From: Deltaproteobacteria bacterium
Lineage (GTDB): Bacteria > Desulfobacterota_B > Binatia > UBA9968
Length of the DNA: 26,946 nt
NCBI GenBank assembly: GCA_027297485.1
Contig: JAPUHZ010000461.1
Coordinates: 1 to 26,946 of the forward strand
Reading direction: 5' to 3'
The notes beneath the pieces were generated by a model. That model saw only the letters and a program-made list of their open reading frames with translations, was not told the origin of the DNA and made no database searches. Shown here in pieces: positions 14,074-23,047 of this stretch. Every line of letters starts with the position of its first letter. The first letter of the stretch is position 1. Position numbers and translations under genes: made by a program.

Positions 14074-16875
14074 CTAACGCGGAGACTTGGCTTTTCTGTT
14101 TTTAAATTGATCCACTGCTGTAAGGACCGTTTTCGGGACAGGTTTATTGTTGGTTCGGGAGCGGATGAGGACAACGATCCGAGGGGTTTTGGGCTCCAGA
14201 AGTATTTTAGTAGCGGCGGCGATAACCTCCTCTTTCCTGAGCTTCTTGACGGCTTCGATCACCTGCTTTTTGAATCTGAAATTACCCTTTTCCCTAGTGG
14301 CAAAACGATAGAGATCTTCGTTAACCTCCGCGATATTGTCTCCCTCCTTTTTAAGAGAGACAATCAGAGCTTTGCGGTAACGCTCGAATTCATCATCGGT
14401 GAGCTGATCGAATAATTCACGGGACTGCTTCAGCCACGCCTCCACCCGTTTTTTAAGTTCAAAGGGACCGTAACTCGCTGATTGGATAATCATTTTGAAG
14501 AACAACCTGTCTTCAACCCTGTCGTTAAAACTCCAGACGATGTAGCCCAATTGCTGATTGGTCCGCATTTGCTTATAAAAATCGGTCTCAACGATGGACG
14601 CCACCATCGATGCCTTAGCGTGGGTGGAAAAATCCATCTTGCCGATCTGTAAGGTGTAATACAAGGCGTTATTGTTAGTTGCGACTTTGGCGGACATCAA
14701 GGCCTTTTCACCGGGTTCCAGGACCTCGACCACCTGCTGGAAACGCTCGTCTTCGGGCAAGGGCTTACTCTTGATCTCGCCAAGCAGGATCTCCAGGCTC
14801 TCCCGAACCTTTTCCCTTGTCCAGTTGCCATAGACCGTGCCGGTCATGAAGGATCTGTCGTACAGTCCTTTGGCATGTTCCTTCACCTCTTCGAAAGTAA
14901 CCGACTTGAGCTCCTCAAGCAGTTCATCTTCGTTGTATTGTTTCACAAGCCAAAGCAGTCGATTGTAATAGACGGCCCTGCGGTAGGCTTGGGACAGCTT
15001 CCTATTCTCTAAGCTACGGATTCGGGCCCGCTTAAGATCGTTGAACTTCTGTTCGTCTATTTCGATCTTGGTCAGGTTTTTCGCCACTAGCCGCAGCAGT
15101 TCTGTGAGCCGTTCGGAGTACCCTCCCAGCTGAAGAACGACCCCCTTCTTTTCAACACTCAGAGAATAGGAGAGACCTGCGAGTTGAATGGGATAAACGA
15201 GTTCATTCAGTCCCTCCTGGACGGCAGCGACATAGAGCCTGGACCGAGCCAGGTTTCTTACCGTATCGTAAACACGCGGAGTCTCAATTCTGAGCCTCAT
15301 ATCTACCTTGGGTTGCTTGAATCTATGATCGAACTGAAACCAGACCTTGGCGATATCGTCGTCCCGGACCAGCTGAGGCCCTTCTTTAAGCAGCGAAAGA
15401 TGCTTAGGAATGAACTCATTCCCCTCGGGGTATTGGAGACTCGCCACCTGGTGAGGGGTGCGCAGTTTTTCAAAGGCGGCGCCCCCCACCTCAGTGATAG
15501 AGTATTCTGCTCCATAGAATTTCTCTCTTCGGTCTGTTTCGACGGACCGGGCCTGCAAGACCGCGAGCATATTGCCCGAATTCAGCGTATCGAGGACCGC
15601 CTTGTACGCTTCGGGATCGAACCTCCGGAAGAGGTAGGGAAGCGTTTCAACGTCTTCCAGCTTGTAGTTTTGCATGAGGCCCGATCTGGATGCCACATAT
15701 CTCGCTCCCTCCTCGGGACTTTTCCAATCGAAGTCGATCTGGGCCATGGTCTGAGCTTCTTGGAAGGTATACTCACGGATTCCAGTCTGTTTGAGCATCT
15801 GTATGTAGGCAAAAACGATTTCGAGGACCCTTTCGTATTCTTTCTCACCTTTCTTGGTCAAGGCAATTTTAATGTCGAAAGAGGAAAGATTCGGGTGACC
15901 GTATCCACCTCCGGCGGATAATCCCAGCGCAAGGCCCTCTTCCTTCAATTTAGAAAGTAGGGAACCCCGACCCTCATATCCAATAACTGACCCCACAATC
16001 GCCTCGGGCTTACTCTCCAGATGGTCATGCAACCTGATCGTAGGAAAGGTTAGAGTCAAGATGCGTCTATCCTTGATCGTCTTGACCTTCAGGAGCCGAT
16101 ATCGATCCTTCAGGGGTTTGCGGTAATCAGGACTGATCGGTGGCATAGTCACCCGACGGTCGGGAATATCTCCAAAGTACTTCTCGGCGATCTCCTCCTG
16201 CTCTCTGAGTGAGAATTTTGATAGCATGACCAGCTTCATCTTGGAGGCCGCGTAGTATCTATGATGGAACTCCAGCAAAGCTGGCCGGTTATCCCCGGCA
16301 AGAGTCTCCTTGTTCCCCGTGCCAAACTTTTTTATCGGATGGCCCTCTTCAGAAATCTGATCGATGACGCGGCTCGCGCGCCATCCGTCGCGAAGCTTGT
16401 TCTTGTCATGTTCGCTGCTAACAGCATTGACTTCCCGCTCGGCGTAATGCTTGTCAAAAAGAGGCTCTTTGAAAAACCCGCTGAATCGGTCGGTGGCCCC
16501 TTCAAAAGCTCCATGAGAAACCTGGAAAAAGTAGTTTGTGACCACATCACCAGTGTAGGCGTTGCTGCCGCCGGAGTTCTCTTCCAGGTATTTTTTATAG
16601 GATCCCACTTTCGGATACTTTTTCGTTCCCAAAAAAAGCATGTGTTCCAGATAATGGGCCAATCCCAATTTCTCGTCGGGGTCATAGAGACTCCCGACCC
16701 CGACCGACAGGGCTGCGGCACTGCGGTGGACCTCCGGATCGTGTATGAGCAGTACCTCCAGGCCGTTCTTGAGGACAAAGGTCCGGGTCTCCCTTTTTGC
16801 GGCCTCGGCCGGATACGCCTGGAGAAGAAAAAAGGTGAATATAAAGAGCCTGAAAAATAGCCGCAATCCAAACAT
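14074..16875 (-). CDS. exported M16 (insulinase/pitrilysin) family metalloprotease
   Basis: A 933-residue zinc peptidase with a signal peptide (MFGLRLFFRLFIFTFFLL...AEA) and the inverted zinc motif HYLEH (H74, E77, H78), followed about 75 residues on by the third ligand region EREVNAVSSEHDKN. Four M16 repeats are expected from the length, matching pitrilysin/insulysin (about 960 residues); QLGYIVWSF in the last quarter is a conserved insulysin-type motif. It probably degrades peptides in the periplasm. ATG at 16875 is chosen because it begins directly at the signal peptide and has GGAGG about 10 nt upstream; the frame is open to 16932. PqqF-like proteins are related, but no PQQ genes are present. 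Confidence 0.92.
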   Translation of the reverse strand: MFGLRLFFRLFIFTFFLLQAYPAEAAKRETRTFVLKNGLEVLLIHDPEVHRSAAALSVGVGSLYDPDEKLGLAHYLEHMLFLGTKKYPKVGSYKKYLEENSGGSNAYTGDVVTNYFFQVSHGAFEGATDRFSGFFKEPLFDKHYAEREVNAVSSEHDKNKLRDGWRASRVIDQISEEGHPIKKFGTGNKETLAGDNRPALLEFHHRYYAASKMKLVMLSKFSLREQEEIAEKYFGDIPDRRVTMPPISPDYRKPLKDRYRLLKVKTIKDRRILTLTFPTIRLHDHLESKPEAIVGSVIGYEGRGSLLSKLKEEGLALGLSAGGGYGHPNLSSFDIKIALTKKGEKEYERVLEIVFAYIQMLKQTGIREYTFQEAQTMAQIDFDWKSPEEGARYVASRSGLMQNYKLEDVETLPYLFRRFDPEAYKAVLDTLNSGNMLAVLQARSVETDRREKFYGAEYSITEVGGAAFEKLRTPHQVASLQYPEGNEFIPKHLSLLKEGPQLVRDDDIAKVWFQFDHRFKQPKVDMRLRIETPRVYDTVRNLARSRLYVAAVQEGLNELVYPIQLAGLSYSLSVEKKGVVLQLGGYSERLTELLRLVAKNLTKIEIDEQKFNDLKRARIRSLENRKLSQAYRRAVYYNRLLWLVKQYNEDELLEELKSVTFEEVKEHAKGLYDRSFMTGTVYGNWTREKVRESLEILLGEIKSKPLPEDERFQQVVEVLEPGEKALMSAKVATNNNALYYTLQIGKMDFSTHAKASMVASIVETDFYKQMRTNQQLGYIVWSFNDRVEDRLFFKMIIQSASYGPFELKKRVEAWLKQSRELFDQLTDDEFERYRKALIVSLKKEGDNIAEVNEDLYRFATREKGNFRFKKQVIEAVKKLRKEEVIAAATKILLEPKTPRIVVLIRSRTNNKPVPKTVLTAVDQFKNRKAKSPR

Positions 16876-17030
16876 TCGTACTGAGCCTCCTGTTCCTCCT
16901 TTACACAATAGATGCGACATAGGAAAAGTCAACTGCGCTGAGGAAATCAGGGAAAAAATCGCTGGTTAGCAAAGGTTAGGGTAAGATGACTAGGTAGACT
17001 CATTGTCCCGCCGCCTACGTGCCCCGTCGG

Positions 17031-17091
17031 TTGCCGTAGAGTTCGATCTGAAGGCGTGGGGTGTAGCGAAACAAGAATCCATAGACTCGAC
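17031..17091 (+). repeat. 61-nt dispersed repeat, copy 1
   Basis: This copy matches 18314-18374 at 51 of 61 positions without gaps, and the last 23 nt (ACAAGAATCCATAGACTCGAC and the two bases before) are identical. Both copies have the same orientation and lie on either side of the SprA-like gene. The 364-nt gap between 16875 and 17240 holds only this repeat and the hairpin at 17107-17132. Confidence 0.75.
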
Positions 17092-17106
17092 TCCCCCACG
17101 TAAGTG

Positions 17107-17132
17107 CACATTTGCGCAATTGAGCAAATGTG
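17107..17132. repeat. perfect 9-bp hairpin
   Basis: CACATTTGC (17107-17115) and GCAAATGTG (17124-17132) flank an 8-nt loop GCAATTGA. There is no U tract on either side, so a terminator is unlikely. It lies 15 nt from repeat copy 1, downstream of the SprA-like gene. Confidence 0.6.
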
Positions 17133-17239
17133 ATGAGGGGACCAAATGCCCATTCCCTGAATGGAATTTTTATACTGAGTAATGCCTCGGAAGAAATGCG
17201 AAGATCCAAGACCCTCCGGACAGGCGGCCCGTAAAGGCC

Positions 17240-18061
17240 TTACGCGAGGACATCTAGAAGGTTGCCGATATCGGCAATATTTGCGCCACTCTCATGAATA
17301 GTTGCGTTAGGTACGTAGGATACAGAATGTTTTGGCTCAGCTTGACGGCCTTGATCAGTCGCTTTTCCAGAGGTGGAAGATCGATCGGTCCTATCCTCTT
17401 CGGGTTGAGCTTCGATATTTTTGTCGATTTCGGAAGTTTTTGGCTTGTCCTTGGTTTCCTCTGATCGTTCCTTGGCGGCTTCCTGACGTGCCGCGGCCTC
17501 CATCGCGGCGGCTTGGCTGGCGACACGCCGGTCTTGTGACGACGGCTTCGCAGGCGCATTGGCAGCCCGCTGAATCACTCGCGCTTTTCGGACCGTTGCC
17601 TCTGGGTCGTTCCGGATCGGTGATGTGTCAATCGAGACCTCACCCCCTACGGCGTACCGACGGCCATCCGGACCCGTCTGGTATTGAAAAGAAGCCCCTC
17701 CCCTTGCATATGCTCCTGCCGCAGCAAGGTGAGCCTGTTCGTGCGCCCTTACCTCGCGATCCTGATTCCTAAGCTGTTGAACCACCTTTCGTTCTTGTGG
17801 TGTCAACTGGAGGGAATCAAAAGAGGTAGCTTTCTTCGATTTGGTGTTTCGTTGTTCCCCTTTGACTCTATCGGATGATTTCGGCAGCTCGCCGGGCGTG
17901 ATAACTGAACTTTTCGACAGGCTTTTCTGTGGTTCCCTCGAATCCTTCGATCCGTTTGTGGAAGGAGCTTTTCCTTGATGAGTGAGGGGATGAGTAACGT
18001 GCCTGTTCAGGTGGAAGGCAAACGAATTGGCAGCGGTGTTAAAATCAGAATGGATGTGCAT
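17240..18061 (-). CDS. SprA-related putative metalloprotease (CJM1_0395-like)
   Basis: A 273-residue protein with a central SprA-related domain: LTPQERKVVQQLRNQDREVR, then AHEQAHLAAAGAYARGGASF, then YQTGPDGRRYAVGGEVSID, then IRNDPEATVRKARVIQRAANAPA. HEQAH is an HExxH-type zinc motif, which underlies the 'putative metalloprotease' label of the family; no activity is established to my knowledge. The flanks (residues 25-85 and 195-250) are low-complexity, rich in Ser, Lys, Glu and Asp, and probably disordered. No signal peptide is seen. GGGGGGA lies upstream of the ATG. It appears monocistronic, with a repeat outside each end of the gene. Confidence 0.78.
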   Translation of the reverse strand: MHIHSDFNTAANSFAFHLNRHVTHPLTHQGKAPSTNGSKDSREPQKSLSKSSVITPGELPKSSDRVKGEQRNTKSKKATSFDSLQLTPQERKVVQQLRNQDREVRAHEQAHLAAAGAYARGGASFQYQTGPDGRRYAVGGEVSIDTSPIRNDPEATVRKARVIQRAANAPAKPSSQDRRVASQAAAMEAAARQEAAKERSEETKDKPKTSEIDKNIEAQPEEDRTDRSSTSGKATDQGRQAEPKHSVSYVPNATIHESGANIADIGNLLDVLA

Positions 18062-18313
18062 GCTTAGATCCCCCCAGGAGGGGGGTCAACCCTCAGTTAT
18101 TATAATATCGTCAGAAGATCTAATAACTTAAGGACCTTTTTAGGCACCAAACAATAGCAGTAGCGGAACAGTCCTGGTGAGGCTGAGGGGTCTACTTTTT
18201 GCTGATTTTATAACGTTTTTCCAGCTCCTCCTATTGCGAAACTTATTTCTTTCGCCCTTTTCATTCTCACGTCAAGGTCAGGTAAGCAGGCCGGCTCGGG
18301 AACCCAGTCTGGA

Positions 18314-18374
18314 TTACCGTAGTGATCGATCTGGCAGCGCGAGGTGTAGGAAAACAAGAATCCATAGACTCGAC
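18314..18374 (+). repeat. 61-nt dispersed repeat, copy 2
   Basis: The partner of 17031-17091, same orientation. It sits in the 363-nt gap between the SprA-like gene and the antitoxin gene, about 50 nt downstream of the antitoxin stop. No coding function is evident in either strand of this gap. Confidence 0.75.
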
Positions 18375-18424
18375 CATACAGTTGTTGGCAAGGATGTCGT
18401 TGATGAGAGATTGGAGATGAATTT

Positions 18425-18751
18425 CTAAGCCGCTTTCTTGGTTGCCCTGACCTGCAACTGAACCTGTTCAGTGCCTTGTAGCACCTTGATAATGCTGAAA
18501 ATGCTTTCCGCCGTGGGATTGCCACGCGGTCCGAGCATGCGCTGTAAGCTCTTGCTTGGCCTCTTCAGTGCTTTAGCAAGACGATCAAACGTGATGGTCG
18601 CATTAATGTAATCGCGCAACATGGCCTTGCCGGCAGCCAGGTCGCCACCTAGAAGCTCGTTGATGGCCTCGGTAAGCATCGCTTGCCTGAATTGGCGGTC
18701 GGTTTGCGCGCGGGTAAGCACTGTTTGTCGGAACTCACGTGTAATAGGCAT
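18425..18751 (-). CDS. HTH antitoxin-like regulator (HigA/addiction-module antidote type)
   Basis: A 108-residue protein. An N-terminal helical part (MPITREFRQTVLTRAQTDRQ, then LLGGDLAAGKAMLRDYINATI) precedes a helix-turn-helix (TFDRLAKALKRPSKSLQRML), followed by GPRGNPTAESIFSIIKVLQ, the family signature. Such proteins are antitoxins or autoregulators paired with RelE/HigB (Gp49-like) toxins. The toxin normally lies just upstream; here only its first part survives (18797-18886), in the same frame. ATG at 18751 has AAAAGGGG 7 nt upstream and fits the family start; the frame itself is open to 18886. I infer a free-standing autoregulated DNA-binding protein left after loss of the toxin. Confidence 0.8.
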   Translation of the reverse strand: MPITREFRQTVLTRAQTDRQFRQAMLTEAINELLGGDLAAGKAMLRDYINATITFDRLAKALKRPSKSLQRMLGPRGNPTAESIFSIIKVLQGTEQVQLQVRATKKAA

Positions 18752-18796
18752 AATACGCACCCCTTTTGACTTATTTCTTTCTGATCCTCTGCTTAT

Positions 18797-18886
18797 ATTT
18801 GATCCATCGAGCCGCAAAAACCATTTTCCAAAGGGCGAGGTTCCGGTCTCTTCTAGGTACTCATTAATCTTCCGTGCCGACGTTGT
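18797..18886 (-). pseudogene. N-terminal remnant of a RelE/HigB (Gp49-like) toxin
   Basis: Upstream of the antitoxin and in its frame, 30 codons after a TAG read ...RKINEYLEETGTSPFGKWFL, RLDGSN. 'EYLxExGxSPFxKWLxxLD' is how Gp49/HigB-type toxins of this module begin. The remaining 70 or so toxin residues are missing and the antitoxin leader follows at once. No ATG, GTG or TTG precedes the similarity, so the start codon is also lost. The toxin cannot be functional. Confidence 0.65.
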
Positions 18887-18888
18887 CT

Positions 18889-18916
18889 ATAGTAACATAT
18901 ACGTTACCACTATCAA
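18889..18916 (-). promoter_or_regulatory. promoter with palindromic operator of the decayed toxin-antitoxin operon
   Basis: On the minus strand, -35 TTGATA (18916-18911) and -10 TACTAT (18894-18889) are 16 nt apart. The spacer contains the palindrome GTAAC-GTATAT-GTTAC (18907-18892), which reaches into the -10 box. This is the usual arrangement for an autoregulated toxin-antitoxin promoter and points to repression by the downstream HTH protein. Confidence 0.6.
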
Positions 18917-19174
18917 GCCCGGTTTGGTGAGGGGGAACAGGACTTCTTTCTATGGAAGATCCTAAACGGGCACGAAGCTGGAAACGGGGGATACAGTCAA
19001 GGATCGGCCTAACAGAAGCTGAGCCTGCCCTCTACTCTACCTCAACCCGCAAAAGCAAATTCCTATTATTTGGAGCCAGCCCTTGACACCGGGCGAGCCC
19101 TTCGCATACCGATACGGTACCCGTTGGACCCGCGTCGAGAATAGTCTCTAGACTGCACACGGGAGAAGCGACCA

Positions 19175-20413
19175 GTGCAAACCGAAACACCAGCAAAATC
19201 CTCGGAGAGGGTGAGAATCCCGTTGCGCGACCAGCTGCCGGTCTATGCCGCCGGGATTTTTTCCAACGGCGCTACGCATTTGGCCACGGTGATCGTGCCG
19301 CTGTGGGTTTTGATGATCGATCCCTCGCCCCTCATGGTCGGAATAGCGCTCGGAAGTCGCCATTTCCTTCCGGTCCTGCTCTCCATCCACGGTGGAGCGC
19401 TCATGGACCGGCTGGGCATTAGGCGGGTGATGATAGCGTTTGCCGTGGTCGGAGCGATCGTGCCATTCCTTTTCCCGGTCTTTCCGTTTTTTGCCGCGGT
19501 GATCATCCTTCAGATGCTTACGGGGATCGCGATGGCGATCGGATGGATCGGGACCCAAGCCCATGTCGGCGTGCTAATGAAAGGGGACCCTGTCTATGCG
19601 GGTCGGGTCACTTTTTTTAATCGCTTCAGCACGCTTGCCGGACCGCCCGCCGTGGGTGCCGCGTGGGACCTGTTCGGGCCTTGGGGAGGGTTCGGATTTC
19701 TGGGTCTGTGGGCAATTGGACTCCTGGTCGCATGCATATTGCTTCCATTCCCCGTACGCAATGGCGATGTGGACCGGCCCGATAATGTTTCTCGGATTAC
19801 CTTTCGTGACGTACTACCCCGGGTGAGCGACTATGTTGCGGCGTTCCGGTTAATGACCATTCCCGCCATAGCCTTTATCGTCGCCGTAACAATCCTTCGC
19901 CACGCGAGCAACGGTATCCAGACCTCGTTCTACGTTGTTTACCTGGAATCGATCGGCATGTCAGGCACGGTTATCGGGACCCTGATCGCCGCCTCTTCGA
20001 TTCTCGGCGGGGTTGGCTCCCTCTCTGCAGGGTGGCTCGCCCGGACCTTTACATCCTACCGGGTGCTCGTGTTGAGCATCTCATGCGCCATCCTGATGAT
20101 CACAATTACACCCCTCCTCGGTACCTTTCTCCTCCTCCTGGTCGCCTCGGGCTTACGGGGTGGATTTATGGGGGCAAGCCAGCCGCTTTTGATCTCGTTG
20201 CTCGCCCAATCGGTAGGCCAAGCCCAGGGGAAGGGTGTGGGACTAAGAACCACGGCGAACCGGCTTGCGGTCCTTGTAACACCCGTGCTCATGGGCGCCC
20301 TCGCCGAAGTGATCGGAATCGAAGCAAGCTTCTACGTCATGGGCGGCCTTCTCATCATCTTGATGTTGGGGGTTGCCACCCAGTACCGCACCGCGTTAGC
20401 CGCCAAGTCTTAG
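19175..20413 (+). CDS. MFS transporter
   Basis: A 412-residue major facilitator protein with about twelve membrane helices. The first inter-helix loop carries GGALMDRLGIRRV, the usual motif A region, and GGVGSLSAGWLARTF is its counterpart in the second half. LRGGFMGASQPLLISLLAQS near residue 330 recalls drug or carboxylate exporters, but the substrate cannot be given. The start is GTG at 19175 with GGAGAAG 7 nt upstream. The N-terminal region is homologous to the truncated fragment at 759-914. The 423-nt gap upstream of it contains only the decayed toxin-antitoxin control region and no other gene. Confidence 0.85.
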   Translation: MQTETPAKSSERVRIPLRDQLPVYAAGIFSNGATHLATVIVPLWVLMIDPSPLMVGIALGSRHFLPVLLSIHGGALMDRLGIRRVMIAFAVVGAIVPFLFPVFPFFAAVIILQMLTGIAMAIGWIGTQAHVGVLMKGDPVYAGRVTFFNRFSTLAGPPAVGAAWDLFGPWGGFGFLGLWAIGLLVACILLPFPVRNGDVDRPDNVSRITFRDVLPRVSDYVAAFRLMTIPAIAFIVAVTILRHASNGIQTSFYVVYLESIGMSGTVIGTLIAASSILGGVGSLSAGWLARTFTSYRVLVLSISCAILMITITPLLGTFLLLLVASGLRGGFMGASQPLLISLLAQSVGQAQGKGVGLRTTANRLAVLVTPVLMGALAEVIGIEASFYVMGGLLIILMLGVATQYRTALAAKS

Positions 20414-20513
20414 AGGAATGGGACGGGTGTCAGGGATGATATTTGTCATTCAAACTATGTTGTGAAAAAGAGGTCATTGACTGATTCTAAATTCCCCCCC
20501 GTAAAGAAGACCT

Positions 20514-20562
20514 CACTTTGGTCGACCGTGGGGTTTCAAACCCTGTGGTCGATATAATTTGA
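20514..20562 (-). repeat. 49-nt stem-loop repeat, copy A
   Basis: Read on the minus strand it begins TCAAATTATATCGACC and ends CGGTCGACCAAAGTG. It matches copy B (25283-25331) at 42 of 49 positions without gaps. It folds into an 11-position stem with loop TTTGAAA; the base of the stem has a compensated C-G/A-T exchange relative to copy B, and three A-C mismatches lie in the middle. It lies just downstream of the minus-strand MFS gene. Confidence 0.75.
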
Positions 20563-20566
20563 TTCC

Positions 20567-21778
20567 TCAGACTTTCAGACTCTCCGAATCCCCGGACTCT
20601 TCGACTCTTAGGAAAAAGAACAGGGGCACCACGATGACCAAGGCGAGCCAGCCCCAGGCCATTTGATACGAGCCGGTATAGTCCGCAATCTTTCCGAACA
20701 GCGGTGGCAGACACACGATGCCGAAAAATACGACGGTGTTGGTTAGTCCGATCGCCTGTGCGGCCATCCGTGCACCCACGATCTCCGTAATCAACGTAAG
20801 GTAAAGACCCTGCCAGCTCATTGTAGCGAACCCAAAACACGCTACGATCACGGCGACGGTCCACCTAGGCGTACCTGGTGTAAGAAATATTGTGACCAAT
20901 GCAAGAACGATCGCAAGAAAACCCAGCGTGACCAAAACGGGCTTCCGCCGTCCGAGAAAAAATCGATCGCTGATGAGTCCTGAAATGATTCTGCCGGCCG
21001 CCCCAAGAATTTGCCCCCCGGCCAGCAGGGCGGCAGCAAGCACAAGGGGAAAATTGATATCGTCTGTCAAATAGAGCTCAATATAGCCCAAGTAGCACCA
21101 CTGACATCCGGCAAGAATCGATGCATACAGAGTTACTGCCCAAATATTTTTACGCCGGATGATATCCAAGATTCCGCCGATGGGCGTTGCGGCTCGATGG
21201 ACCGGTTGTGCTGCAGGCTCCTTATACAGTCTGAGGACAGCAATTCCCACTCCAATAGCAATGACTCCAACGAAAGACAGAGCAAAGCGCCAGCCATAAG
21301 CCAGTGCAAGGGACGGCAGTACCAGTGCCGCGATGGCACCCCCCACGGGGACCCCTGTTTGTCTGATGCTCATCGCCGTGCCACGTTCGCGCTGCTCGAA
21401 CCAACCGGCAACGGCCTTACTCCCTGCGGGAGTCGCCGAGCCAAATGGCACACCTAAAAGAAGCAGAACCGGAACGAGTGAGAAAAAACTCGTAGTGAAA
21501 TAGACCATCATGATCATTAACCCGCCCGCTATTGTGCCGTACGCGATAATCAGACGCTCCCCGAAGCGGTCCGCTGCCTTACCGGCCCAGACGGTGGTAG
21601 CTACTACACCGATATTGACGAGTGAGACGAGAACTCCCACCTCCGTAAGGCTCAGGCGGAGTTCTATTTGAATCAGTGGAATAACCGCAGGAATACCCAA
21701 GTGAATCATAGCCAACGAAACTTGGGACAGCGTGGCAATCGCCAGATAGACCCAACGATCAGACCCTTCTACTTGCAT
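20567..21778 (-). CDS. MFS transporter
   Basis: A 403-residue major facilitator protein with twelve hydrophobic segments. Motif A is WAGKAADRFGERL after helix 2, with a degenerate second copy GLISDRFFLGRRKP between helices 8 and 9. AGWFEQRERGTAMSIRQTGVPVGGAIA after helix 4 is typical of anion or cyanate-type importers and of carboxylate transporters. Substrate unknown. ATG at 21778 is preceded by AAAGGA at a rather long spacing; an in-frame TTG at 21784 has better spacing and would add two residues. It is transcribed away from the dehydratase gene at 21979. It is only distantly related to the MFS protein at 19175. Confidence 0.85.
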   Translation of the reverse strand: MQVEGSDRWVYLAIATLSQVSLAMIHLGIPAVIPLIQIELRLSLTEVGVLVSLVNIGVVATTVWAGKAADRFGERLIIAYGTIAGGLMIMMVYFTTSFFSLVPVLLLLGVPFGSATPAGSKAVAGWFEQRERGTAMSIRQTGVPVGGAIAALVLPSLALAYGWRFALSFVGVIAIGVGIAVLRLYKEPAAQPVHRAATPIGGILDIIRRKNIWAVTLYASILAGCQWCYLGYIELYLTDDINFPLVLAAALLAGGQILGAAGRIISGLISDRFFLGRRKPVLVTLGFLAIVLALVTIFLTPGTPRWTVAVIVACFGFATMSWQGLYLTLITEIVGARMAAQAIGLTNTVVFFGIVCLPPLFGKIADYTGSYQMAWGWLALVIVVPLFFFLRVEESGDSESLKV

Positions 21779-21817
21779 CGACAACTGTTCACAGTCCTTT
21801 CTGAGTCACCTATTACG

Positions 21818-21840
21818 AATGTCAGGTCACCTCGGACATT
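21818..21840. promoter_or_regulatory. imperfect palindrome in the divergent MFS/dehydratase promoter region
   Basis: AATGTC and GACATT form the ends of a 23-nt imperfect palindrome with AGGTCACCT at its centre. It lies about 40 nt upstream of the MFS start and 140 nt upstream of the dehydratase start, so it could be an operator shared by both. TTGACA near 21915 may be the -35 box for the dehydratase, though no good -10 follows. Confidence 0.35.
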
Positions 21841-21978
21841 GCAAATCACGATAAGGGGATGCAGCTCTATAGACATGTTACCTGGCTATCTAGACTCGCA
21901 GGTGACGATTTCGGCTTGACACACCAATTCGTGCGGGACTAGGCTCCACAATAGACAAGATAAATGGAGGTTACTGCC

Positions 21979-22833
21979 ATGGCTGAGTCATTGGAGAGCT
22001 TTAAAAGCTATATCGGCAAAAGCGAAACGGCCACCGACGTCGTTACCGCTTCGGTGATGTTGAAATATGCCGCCACTCTGGGATTAGAAAAGGCGCCATT
22101 GGAAAAGGGCGAGCTGGTTCCTCCCGGCTGGCACGGCGGCTTTTTTCCTCCATCGCACCGGCCGGCGCAGATGCGCGAGGATGGGCAGGCGTCCGGCGGT
22201 AGTCTCATGCCCGGCATTCCTCTACCGCGTCGGCGGATCGGCGGAAACCGCATGACGTTTCACGAGCCGCTCCGGGTCGGCGACGAAATTAAGAAAGTCA
22301 CCGAGATCGCCGACGTTCAAATTGACGACGGGCCGAGCGGCGCCATGGTGACCGTCATTGAAAAAAGCAGCATCTCCAGCAGCCGCGGTCTCGCCGTTGT
22401 CGAGGAGCGCAATATGGTTGTTTTGAGTGAAGCGAGAGCGGCGGTGGCGCCAAAGGCTTCGCTCACGGTCCCGGCTGAGGCCAAATGGAAGCGGGTCGTG
22501 GAACCCAAGGCGGCTTTGCTCTTTCGTTTCTCCGCGATCCGGTTCAACAGCCACCGAATCCATTATGATCGCGCCTACGTCACAAAGGTCGAAAAACTCC
22601 CGGGCCTGGTGGTGCAGACTTCGCTCATCTGCCAGTTGTTCATCGAGATGTGCCGCAGCGAGGTGCCAAACCACCAGCTCAGCTATTTTGGATTTCAGAC
22701 GGTGCGCCAGACTTACGATACGGGGAAGTTTACCATCGCCGGGACACCGTCTGCCGACGGTCGGGAGGCTACGCTATGGTCGCTGGATTCGAACGGCAAC
22801 GTTGCAATGACGGCGACGGCTAAGTTCAAGTAA
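21979..22833 (+). CDS. MaoC/FAS1-like hot-dog dehydratase (HTD2/mesaconyl-CoA hydratase type)
   Basis: A 284-residue double hot-dog protein. The first half (GGFFPPSHRPAQMREDGQ, then GNRMTFHEPLRVGDEI) is the FAS1-like dehydratase domain. The second half carries the hydratase active site FSAIRFNSHRIHYDRAY, with Asp/His as in mesaconyl-C4-CoA hydratase and HTD2, followed by LPGLVVQTSLICQL. It probably hydrates or dehydrates an acyl-CoA. ATG at 21979 has GGAGG 8 nt upstream; the ATG at 21964 overlaps that ribosome-binding site and is rejected. It faces away from an MFS gene and could work with a transported organic acid, but this is inferred only from position. Confidence 0.82.
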   Translation: MAESLESFKSYIGKSETATDVVTASVMLKYAATLGLEKAPLEKGELVPPGWHGGFFPPSHRPAQMREDGQASGGSLMPGIPLPRRRIGGNRMTFHEPLRVGDEIKKVTEIADVQIDDGPSGAMVTVIEKSSISSSRGLAVVEERNMVVLSEARAAVAPKASLTVPAEAKWKRVVEPKAALLFRFSAIRFNSHRIHYDRAYVTKVEKLPGLVVQTSLICQLFIEMCRSEVPNHQLSYFGFQTVRQTYDTGKFTIAGTPSADGREATLWSLDSNGNVAMTATAKFK

Positions 22834-23047
22834 GAAAGAAAAGAGGGGACGTGGGCGAGTAGGTGCATAACTTTATTGAGATAAATTACAAATAATAAAA
22901 AAGCCTGATATGCCAAGGCAACCAAGACTGGATACCCCGGGCGCACTGCATTATATCACGTGAATCGGAATTGATCGGACAAATATATTTCGATCAGAAG
23001 AGGACCGGAGTGGAGATTAAGGTCAAATCAGAGTGAAATAGAAAAGC

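Noticed and set aside
15184..15921. 245-residue plus-strand frame inside the M16 protease gene
   Set aside because: Shadow of the minus-strand protease; no family features.
19098..19174. Sigma-70 promoter at a TTGACA for the MFS gene
   Set aside because: No acceptable -10 hexamer at 16-18 nt spacing, so the match to -35 is not enough.
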